Assembly (NCBI GenBank): GCA_030688135.1 | Contig: JAUYIW010000073.1 | Coordinates: 1 to 10,670 of the forward strand | Direction of reading: 5' to 3' | Source: Candidatus Uhrbacteria bacterium | GTDB taxonomy: Bacteria; Patescibacteriota; Patescibacteriia; UBA9934 | Length of the DNA stretch: 10,670 nt | Part shown: positions 6,464 through 10,670 of the stretch, one piece after another | Numbering within the stretch: position 1 is the stretch's first letter | Layout of the letters: each line of letters begins with the position of its first letter | Translations under genes and position numbers: made by a program | Notes under the pieces: model-generated | What the model saw: the letters and a program-made list of their open reading frames with translations, nothing else | The model's database searches: none | What the model was told of the DNA's origin: nothing

Positions 6464-7477
6464 CTATTTCTTAAAAGCTTTTCCTGCAAAAACCGCAAGC
6501 TCGGAAAGACGGTTAGCATAACCCCACTCGTTGTCATACCAGGCGATTATCTTTACAAGATTACCACCCACAACCCTGGTCATTGCCAAATCAAAAACTG
6601 CTGAATATGCATTTCCAACAAAGTCAGAAGAAACAAGCGGTTCCTCTGTCCAGCCAGCAATCCCCTTCCAACGGGAAGTTTTGCAAGCTTTCTTTATTGC
6701 ATTATTAACTTTTTCTACAGTGACATCTTTTTTTAAAAGCATCGTAACGTCAGAAAGTGAAGTTGTTGGAATTGGGACTCTAATTGCAATGCCATCAAAT
6801 TTATCCTTAATAGAAGGATAAGCCTCACCGGTAGCCCTTGTAGCTCCGGTCGAAGTTGGAATCATATTCACCGCAGCGGCACGACCGCGTCGCAAATCCT
6901 TATGCGGGCTATCGACTAATTTTTGAGTTGAAGTGTAACCGTGAACCGTGGTAAGCATTGCCTTTTCTACTCCAAACGCCTCATGCAAAATCGCAACCAT
7001 TGGTGCTGCGCAATTTGTTGTGCAAGAAGCGTTATTAATTACGCTTGCCTTTTCTTTACTAGGATCCTTTTTACTAGCGCCCAAAACATATGTTGGAACA
7101 TTGCCACCCTTTGAAGGAGCGGAAATGATAACCCTTTTTGCGCCTGCGTTAATATGCATCATTGCTAACTCTTCTGTTGCAAAAAAACCGGTAGATTCGA
7201 TTACAATATCAACACCTAAATCGCCCCACGGTAAAGCCGACGGATCTTTTTCAGATAAAACTGGAATTTTCTTACCGTCAACAATTAGTGTATTCCCACT
7301 AGAACGCACTGGCACATCCCACGTTCCATAGTTAGTGTCGTACCTTAAAAGATACGCAAGCGTTTTTGCATCGGTTAAGTCATTAATAGCCACAATATTA
7401 AATCCCGCTTTTCCCCACCCAGCCTTAAACGTTTGTCGGCCGATACGACCAAAACCGTTGATTGCAATAGTTGACAT
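6464..7477 (-). CDS. gap: Glyceraldehyde-3-phosphate dehydrogenase (type I, NAD-dependent)
   Basis: A 337-residue enzyme that oxidises glyceraldehyde 3-phosphate to 1,3-bisphosphoglycerate with NAD. The Rossmann motif INGFGRIGR is at 6-14, and D33 in INDLTD indicates NAD rather than NADP preference. The catalytic C152 lies in NNASCTTNC (148-156) and H179 in TTVHGYTSTQ. STGATRATG (209-217) and WYDNEWGY (313-320) are the usual substrate and C-terminal motifs. Full length, no key residue missing. It opens the gap-doxX-ndh-pgk run. Upstream there is an extended -10 promoter but no Shine-Dalgarno, and a 7-bp tandem repeat touches the start codon. Confidence 0.98.
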   Translation of the reverse strand: MSTIAINGFGRIGRQTFKAGWGKAGFNIVAINDLTDAKTLAYLLRYDTNYGTWDVPVRSSGNTLIVDGKKIPVLSEKDPSALPWGDLGVDIVIESTGFFATEELAMMHINAGAKRVIISAPSKGGNVPTYVLGASKKDPSKEKASVINNASCTTNCAAPMVAILHEAFGVEKAMLTTVHGYTSTQKLVDSPHKDLRRGRAAAVNMIPTSTGATRATGEAYPSIKDKFDGIAIRVPIPTTSLSDVTMLLKKDVTVEKVNNAIKKACKTSRWKGIAGWTEEPLVSSDFVGNAYSAVFDLAMTRVVGGNLVKIIAWYDNEWGYANRLSELAVFAGKAFKK

Positions 7478-7478
7478 A

Positions 7479-7497
7479 TTTGTAATTTGTAATTTGG
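7479..7497. repeat. 7-bp tandem repeat touching the gap start codon
   Basis: TTTGTAA occurs at 7479-7485 and 7486-7492 with a partial third copy at 7493-7497 (ATTACAA on the coding strand). It fills the place where a ribosome binding site would be expected, leaving an AT-rich, unstructured leader. Confidence 0.85.
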
Positions 7498-7514
7498 ATT
7501 TTGAAATTTTTTCT

Positions 7515-7523
7515 ATTATACCA
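7515..7523 (-). promoter_or_regulatory. Extended -10 promoter of gap
   Basis: On the minus strand TGGTATAAT (TG at 7522-7523, TATAAT at 7515-7520) is a consensus extended -10 box. The -35 position is occupied by the GC-rich terminator hairpin, so the TG extension probably compensates. The predicted leader is about 30 nt. Confidence 0.7.
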
Positions 7524-7543
7524 CAAAACCCCCTTTCGGGGGT
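7524..7543 (-). terminator. Rho-independent terminator after tsf
   Basis: GGGGG (7538-7542) pairs with CCCCC (7529-7533), extended by T7543-A7528, around a GAAA loop read on the minus strand, followed by TTTT. It lies about 40 bp after the tsf stop. The T run is short, so termination may be partial. It overlaps the gap promoter region. Confidence 0.7.
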
Positions 7544-7548
7544 CTTAT

Positions 7549-7580
7549 GTCTGTAAGTTTATATAGTCTGTATGCCTGTA
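7549..7580. repeat. CTGTA repeat cluster after tsf
   Basis: Three degenerate heptamers, GTCTGTA (7549-7555), GTCTGTA (7566-7572) and GCCTGTA (7574-7580), end 4 bp from the tsf stop codon. They resemble the ATCTGTA clusters at 8245-8276 and 9378-9401. Confidence 0.65.
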
Positions 7581-7584
7581 ACGC

Positions 7585-8178
7585 CTACCCACCGATTTGA
7601 ATTCTTGTAAAACGATTCAGCTTAATGTTCTCACCAAGAGATGCAATCTTAGATTCAATCAGTTCCGCTATGGTGATGTCTTCATCTTTTATAAACGGCT
7701 GTTCTAAAAGACAAACTTCTTCGTAAAACTTATTCAACTTTCCTTCTGAAATCTTTTCAATCATGTCTGCAGGCTTCCCTTCTTGCGAAAGCTGTTCCGC
7801 ATATATTTCTTTCTCCTTTGCAATTACGTTTGCTGGAACTTCTTCACGCGAAACATAAAGCGGACTCATTGCGGCAATATGCATTGCAATGTTGTGTGCT
7901 AATTCTGTAAAAATTTCATTCTTTGCCACAAAATCTGTTTCACACAATAGTTCAACAACAACACCTAATTTTTGATTTGAATGAGTGTAGCAATGCACCA
8001 GTCCTTCTGAAGTAGTGCGATCAGCGCGCTTTGCAGCCTTTGCCGATCCGCTCTTTCGTAAATGGTCGATGGCTTTGTCAAAGTCGCCGTCGCAAGCTGC
8101 AAGAGCATTTTTTGCTTCCATCATTCCTACACCTGTTGATTGACGAAGGTTTTGTACGTCTGACGCTGAAATTGTCAT
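7585..8178 (-). CDS. tsf: Elongation factor Ts
   Basis: A 197-residue guanine nucleotide exchange factor for EF-Tu. The N-terminal UBA-like domain carries LRQSTGVGMMEAKNAL (11-26), and the EF-Tu contact motif ETDFVAKN is at 80-87, with the D-F pair that inserts into EF-Tu. The C-terminal signature SLGENIKLNRF is at 181-191. It is about 85 residues shorter than E. coli EF-Ts, matching the compact single-core form known from Thermus and some other lineages. It follows rpsB by a 106-bp spacer, the common rpsB-tsf order. No Shine-Dalgarno precedes the ATG. Confidence 0.97.
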   Translation of the reverse strand: MTISASDVQNLRQSTGVGMMEAKNALAACDGDFDKAIDHLRKSGSAKAAKRADRTTSEGLVHCYTHSNQKLGVVVELLCETDFVAKNEIFTELAHNIAMHIAAMSPLYVSREEVPANVIAKEKEIYAEQLSQEGKPADMIEKISEGKLNKFYEEVCLLEQPFIKDEDITIAELIESKIASLGENIKLNRFTRIQIGG

Positions 8179-8244
8179 AGTTTGTATAATTTACTTTACT
8201 TACAGTGAATGTACAGAAATACTGATCAAGATATTCATTCGCCG

Positions 8245-8276
8245 ATCTGTAAATCTGTACTAATCTGTAATCTGTA
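8245..8276. repeat. ATCTGTA heptamer cluster after rpsB
   Basis: Four exact ATCTGTA copies at 8245-8251, 8253-8259, 8263-8269 and 8270-8276, within the rpsB-tsf spacer and ending 8 bp from the rpsB stop. On the transcribed strand they read TACAGAT. Confidence 0.9.
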
Positions 8277-8284
8277 GGGTAACA

Positions 8285-9136
8285 TTATTTCATTGATTCA
8301 AGTTGTTCACGCGCCTGTCTTTCCTTCATAGCGTCATCAAGCTCCTCAACTGTCTCAATTGATTCAGCCGATACCTTCACATCATCTTCTTCAACAACAG
8401 CTACTGACTTTGCTACAACGGCCTTCTTAACTTCAACGGCTCCACTTTTTGCTCGAGCTTTTCCAACCTTCACAGCTTCTGCAACCAATTTTGTAATCAT
8501 AGTTAATGACCCGGTTGAGTCATCGTTTGCAGGAATCACAACATCGATTAGCGTTGGGTTTACATTGGTGTCGCAAATTGAGATTACCTTAACGCCACGC
8601 TTTCGTGCTTCTGTAATCGCTGTCTTGTCGCTCTTAACATCGAGCGCAAACATTGCCTCTGGAAGTTTTTCAAGAGTTGAAATTCCCCCAATCTTTCCCT
8701 CGAGCTCATCAATTTTTCTATCAAACTGAAGCTGTTCAAGTTTTGTGTATTTTCTAAGCTCGCCTTTTTCTCGCTTATCTTTTAAATCAAGATAGTTTTT
8801 GATTAAGTTCTGGATTTCAGGAAAATTGGTAAATGTTCCACCAAGCCATCTGGTATTTACGTATGGCATTCCTGCCTCTTTTGCATACTTCTCCACAATG
8901 GCTTGCGCCTGTGGCTTAGTACCTACAAACATAATCTTCCCGCCTCTTGAAACGATTTCCTCAACTTGATTTAGCGCATTCTCAAGCATTTTCTGAGTCT
9001 GCTCAATGTCGATTACATGCACGCCTGATCGAGAACCAAAAATAAATGGCTTCATTTTAGGGTGCCAACGGCTTGTTCTGTGCCCAAAATGCATTCCTGC
9101 TTTGAGCATATCCTTAAGTGATGGGATATTTGGCAT
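8285..9136 (-). CDS. rpsB: Small-subunit ribosomal protein S2
   Basis: A 283-residue 30S protein. Family segments seen: MLKAGMHFGHRTSRWHPKMK (10-29), FGSRSGVHVIDI (33-44), VGTKPQAQ, RWLGGTFTNF (96-105), the coiled-coil protrusion around 120-150, and AITEARKRGVKVISICDTNV followed by IPANDDS. About the last 50 residues are a low-complexity, acidic tail rich in Val, Glu and Lys beyond the conserved core; such tails vary between species. The start is fixed by a good Shine-Dalgarno (AAAAGGAG). It has its own promoter and a structured leader, and heads the run towards tsf and gap. Confidence 0.98.
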   Translation of the reverse strand: MPNIPSLKDMLKAGMHFGHRTSRWHPKMKPFIFGSRSGVHVIDIEQTQKMLENALNQVEEIVSRGGKIMFVGTKPQAQAIVEKYAKEAGMPYVNTRWLGGTFTNFPEIQNLIKNYLDLKDKREKGELRKYTKLEQLQFDRKIDELEGKIGGISTLEKLPEAMFALDVKSDKTAITEARKRGVKVISICDTNVNPTLIDVVIPANDDSTGSLTMITKLVAEAVKVGKARAKSGAVEVKKAVVAKSVAVVEEDDVKVSAESIETVEELDDAMKERQAREQLESMK

Positions 9137-9142
9137 AAATTA

Positions 9143-9150
9143 CTCCTTTT
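9143..9150 (-). promoter_or_regulatory. Ribosome binding site of rpsB
   Basis: AAAAGGAG on the minus strand, 6 bases before the ATG. It is one of only two clear Shine-Dalgarno sequences in the window, the other belonging to the GC-rich lipoprotein gene. Confidence 0.85.
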
Positions 9151-9303
9151 AGCTACGGTTTGACTTAAGTCGGCCCTGCCGATCTCGGTTTCTCCCCTTT
9201 CAAAAGGGAGGTTAGGAGGGGTTCTGGCTAGGGAGGATCGATTTAGGATCGCCTCAAACCTGATTTATTAATAATATTGTAACCACCTTGGTCACTCTGC
9301 GAT
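9151..9303 (-). other. Structured 5' leader of rpsB
   Basis: The predicted leader is about 165 nt including the RBS. It holds three hairpins: 9279-9295 (7 bp with one wobble pair, 3-nt loop), 9192-9210 (CTCCC/GGGAG with an inner mismatch) and 9170-9182 (TCGGC/GCCGA, 3-nt loop). The palindrome GACTTAAGTC follows at 9162-9171. S2 controls its own mRNA through the leader in some bacteria; whether this leader does so is inference, and no known leader class was recognised. Confidence 0.5.
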
Positions 9304-9309
9304 GGCGGA

Positions 9310-9338
9310 ATTGTAGCTGAAAAAGAAAAAAAGGTCAA
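9310..9338 (-). promoter_or_regulatory. Sigma-70-type promoter of rpsB
   Basis: TTGACC (-35, 9333-9338) and TACAAT (-10, 9310-9315) on the minus strand, separated by exactly 17 bp, with an A/T-rich spacer. The predicted transcript start is near 9303. Confidence 0.75.
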
Positions 9339-9377
9339 GCTTTGCTAGCCTTTAGCTTATAGTTAATCGATCAGTAT

Positions 9378-9401
9378 ATCTGTAAAGATCTGTAATCTGT
9401 A
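9378..9401. repeat. ATCTGTA heptamer cluster beyond the lipoprotein terminator
   Basis: Three exact ATCTGTA copies at 9378-9384, 9388-9394 and 9395-9401. It shares AATCTGTAATCTGTAGG-like sequence with the cluster after rpsB (8262-8278), and a GATCAGTAT-like stretch lies beside both clusters. Confidence 0.85.
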
Positions 9402-9467
9402 GGAATAAAAAGAATACCCCCACACCCTCTTGCCGAAGCAATTAGGTGTGGGGGCACGCTGCGCGTG
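9402..9467 (-). terminator. Strong rho-independent terminator of the lipoprotein gene
   Basis: CCCCCACACC (9417-9426) and GGTGTGGGGG (9445-9454) form a perfect 10-bp stem. Inside, TTGC/GCAA closes a C(UUCG)G tetraloop when read on the minus strand. The stem is followed by TATTCTTTTTATT. A second 5-bp hairpin (CACGC 9455-9459, GCGTG 9463-9467) lies between it and the stop codon. This is the strongest terminator in the window. Confidence 0.9.
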
Positions 9468-9469
9468 AG

Positions 9470-10321
9470 CTATGGAGTGGTGATCTCGCAGTAATAGCCT
9501 CCGCCCTCGTAAATGAGGGTGGGCTCGATGACATGGTCATCGAGGGTGAGGTAGCCACTGTAGCCACCATCACCAAACCAATTTGCGCAAATCCACCAAT
9601 CCCCAGAATAATTCTGGGGCACGTCGAATTCGTTGTAGAATCCGCCGTTGACCTTGAGGTCGGCCCCGGAACGAGCATCCACCGAACCGCACACGCTGTC
9701 GGTAGACGTACCTTCCTCGAGGTACGAGGCGGTTCCGATGGGCGTGGAAGTCCAGCCCTCGGTCTCTACCCACAACTCCGCGTCCGTGGCGTCGTACACG
9801 TACTCCGAACTGGAGTCGTCCACGTTCTGGCCCATGACCCAGCACAGCTCGTAAGAGCTTGCTGCGCCGGTACCAGTCTCCGTGTCGGTGTCGGTATCGG
9901 TGTCGGTATCGGTATCCGTGTCCGTGTCCGTGTCGGTATCCGCGTCGGCCTCGTCGGCGCTGCCTTCGCAGTCCGCTTCCGAGTTGGCGTCGACATTGTT
10001 GTCGCACCAGTCGAAGCCGTTGGTGCTCCAGCCATCCGGACACTCGCTGTCCGTGATTTCGCTGGGGTACTCACCATTGCCGTACCCGTCGCCGTCGAGG
10101 TCGGGGTAACAGGTGGTCTCGTCGGCGTCGGCGTCGGTGTCCGCATCCGTATCGGTATCCGTGTCGGCATCCGTGTCCGTGTCCGCATCGGCGTAGTCGC
10201 CGTTCGGACCATCGTCGTACCCACTCGACCACGTGATGTCGTCCGTGGCGGTGTCGTCGGTGGTGGTATCATTGAATCCGCCGCAAGCCGCGGCGAAAAG
10301 GGCAATCAATGCGATTCGCAT
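9470..10321 (-). CDS. Secreted acidic lipoprotein with Asp-Thr repeats and MopE-like Ca-binding motif
   Basis: A 283-residue protein. A short signal peptide (MRIALIALFAAAC) ends in a lipobox-like AAAC, with Cys13 the likely lipidated residue. It continues with acidic D/T/A repeats (44-67), a cysteine-bounded segment 71-119 (CYPDLDGDGYG ... DWCDNNVDANSEADC) resembling the MopE/thrombospondin-3 Ca-binding motif, a second DT tract (127-147), and a C-terminal domain (155-283) rich in Trp, Tyr and Gly with five cysteines, not recognised. It is GC-rich (36/60 at 9961-10020 by hand count, against 18/60 at 4861-4920), unlike its neighbours. The Shine-Dalgarno AAGGAG fixes the start. Such DT-linker lipoproteins are typical of Myxococcota and relatives. 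A surface-exposed Ca-binding or adhesive role is inference. Confidence 0.85.
   Translation of the reverse strand: MRIALIALFAAACGGFNDTTTDDTATDDITWSSGYDDGPNGDYADADTDTDADTDTDTDADTDADADETTCYPDLDGDGYGNGEYPSEITDSECPDGWSTNGFDWCDNNVDANSEADCEGSADEADADTDTDTDTDTDTDTDTDTDTETGTGAASSYELCWVMGQNVDDSSSEYVYDATDAELWVETEGWTSTPIGTASYLEEGTSTDSVCGSVDARSGADLKVNGGFYNEFDVPQNYSGDWWICANWFGDGGYSGYLTLDDHVIEPTLIYEGGGYYCEITTP
9881..9943 (-). repeat. Hexamer tandem repeat coding the second (DT)n tract
   Basis: About ten copies of GA(C/T)AC(C/G) encode an alternating Asp-Thr run (residues 127-147). The codons alternate GAC/GAT and ACC/ACG, so the nucleotide repeat is imperfect but slippage-prone. Confidence 0.9.
10121..10192 (-). 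repeat. Hexamer repeat coding the first (DT/DA)n tract
   Basis: Alternating GAC/GAT with ACC, ACG or GCG codons gives a mixed Asp-Thr/Asp-Ala run (residues 44-67), similar to but more diverged than the tract at 9881-9943. Confidence 0.88.
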
Positions 10322-10327
10322 GTGTAT

Positions 10328-10346
10328 CTCCTTGGGGCATTGCCCC
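10328..10346 (-). promoter_or_regulatory. RBS of the lipoprotein gene with abutting hairpin
   Basis: AAGGAG (10328-10333) lies 6 bases before the ATG. Directly against it sits the hairpin GGGGC-AAT-GCCCC (10334-10346). This could keep the RBS single-stranded or stabilise the 5' end. On the plus strand the same hairpin is followed by TTTTT and would look like a terminator, but no plus-strand gene leads into it. Confidence 0.75.
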
Positions 10347-10478
10347 TTTTTCCATGTGTTGAAGAACTGGTTTCATAGCCTGAATGGCTACTGTGAGAAA
10401 TTCACTGTGAATCTACAACGTTTACAACTTAACGTTACAAATTCTCAGTGAAATCCCACAACCTTAGCTCTTTAAACG
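10347..10478 (-). other. Inverted-repeat-rich 5' leader of the lipoprotein gene
   Basis: With the promoter at 10486-10514, the untranslated leader is about 155 nt. It is AT-rich, unlike the gene, and includes TAGCC-TGAAT-GGCTA (10376-10390), the palindrome ATTCAC-T-GTGAAT (10400-10412) and two related AACGTT-ACAA stretches around 10418-10440. No riboswitch class was recognised. Confidence 0.45.
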
Positions 10479-10485
10479 ACGTATT

Positions 10486-10523
10486 ACTATAACATAAATT
10501 GAGAATTTTGTCAAGGGCTTGAC
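10486..10523 (-). promoter_or_regulatory. Near-consensus sigma-70 promoter of the lipoprotein gene
   Basis: TTGACA (-35, 10509-10514), a 17-bp spacer and TATAGT (-10, 10486-10491), plus a TG extension at 10493-10494, on the minus strand. The -35 box lies in a perfect inverted repeat, GTCAAG (10510-10515) and CTTGAC (10518-10523), which could be an operator. This is the best promoter match in the window. Confidence 0.85.
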
Positions 10524-10623
10524 CTGAGGCCCGAGTTCTATACTCAATGCACCACCTAAGTGCAAAAACATCAAAAAGACACATTCTTGTATATATTGTC
10601 AAATTGGGCCAAAATTCGGCTCT
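10524..10623. other. Intergenic stretch without recognised gene
   Basis: AT-rich sequence between the lipoprotein promoter and the right-edge ORF. TTGTCAA recurs at 10508-10514 and 10596-10602, and a TATATT lies at 10592-10597. No RNA gene or clear insertion-sequence end was recognised. Confidence 0.4.
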
Positions 10624-10670
10624 ATGAATGGAATAGAAATAACCTTTTTAGAGCGTCAGAGGATAGAGTT
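10624..10670 (+). CDS. Partial ORF start, possibly IS30-type transposase
   Basis: An ATG at 10624-10626 opens a frame that runs off the right edge after 15 codons (MNGIEITFLERQRIE). The pattern F-L-E-R-Q-R-I-E resembles the beginning of the helix-turn-helix domain of IS30-family transposases (LTxxERxxIE). Fifteen residues are too few to be sure; a chance ORF or another HTH protein is possible. No Shine-Dalgarno is seen. Confidence 0.35.
   Translation, partial: MNGIEITFLERQRIE

Noticed and set aside
9279..9310. Possible tRNA or small RNA gene upstream of rpsB
   Set aside because: No T-loop GTTCRA motif or cloverleaf could be drawn; only one short hairpin is present, which fits an mRNA leader.
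10334..10351. Plus-strand terminator (GGGGC hairpin plus TTTTT)
   Set aside because: No plus-strand gene lies upstream. The hairpin sits against the RBS of the minus-strand lipoprotein gene and is better read as part of that leader.
9446..10378. Long plus-strand ORF of 310 codons opposite the lipoprotein gene, rich in Gly, Val, Ile and Arg
   Set aside because: It is the mirror of the Asp-Thr hexamer repeats in GC-rich DNA, where stops are rare. The minus frame has a promoter, RBS, signal peptide, known motif and terminator; the plus frame has none.

Overview
The window looks like a chromosomal piece of a small-genome bacterium, most likely a member of the Candidate Phyla Radiation (Patescibacteria). 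The reasons are AT-rich DNA, tightly packed genes, few Shine-Dalgarno sequences, a short 197-residue EF-Ts, a DinB of the ASREAK type with an extra loop, and an N-terminal coiled-coil ORF of a style common in that group. The standard genetic code fits all genes, which argues against the UGA-recoded lineages. The exact lineage cannot be named from sequence alone.

Layout. Bases 1-297 (minus) are the start of an uncharacterised protein built of near-identical 11- and 15-residue coiled-coil repeats; it runs off the left edge. Divergent from it is dinB (plus, DNA polymerase IV). From 9136 down to 1770 all genes are on the minus strand, in transcription order: rpsB, tsf, gap, doxX-like, type II NADH dehydrogenase-like oxidoreductase, pgk, eno, and a small membrane protein. 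Upstream of rpsB lies a GC-rich gene (9470-10321, minus) for a secreted lipoprotein with Asp-Thr repeats and a MopE/thrombospondin-3-like calcium-binding segment. It has its own strong promoter, ribosome binding site and terminator. At the right edge (from 10624, plus) a 15-codon fragment resembles the start of an IS30-type transposase.

How the genes fit together. gap, pgk and eno are three steps of lower glycolysis. Between gap and pgk sit two membrane-redox genes, doxX and an NDH-2-like flavoprotein, joined to pgk by start-stop junctions with an identical sequence. This suggests that the NADH made by GAPDH is reoxidised by a co-expressed membrane flavoprotein. rpsB and tsf form the usual translation pair upstream, with a promoter and a structured leader of about 165 nt before rpsB.

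Most unusual points: the GC-rich lipoprotein cassette in AT-rich surroundings, with base composition and domain style like Myxococcota or related bacteria; the glycolysis/NADH-oxidation gene interleaving; clusters of the heptamer ATCTGTA directly after consecutive genes; short tandem repeats in place of ribosome binding sites before gap and eno; and the hendecad repeat protein at the left edge.
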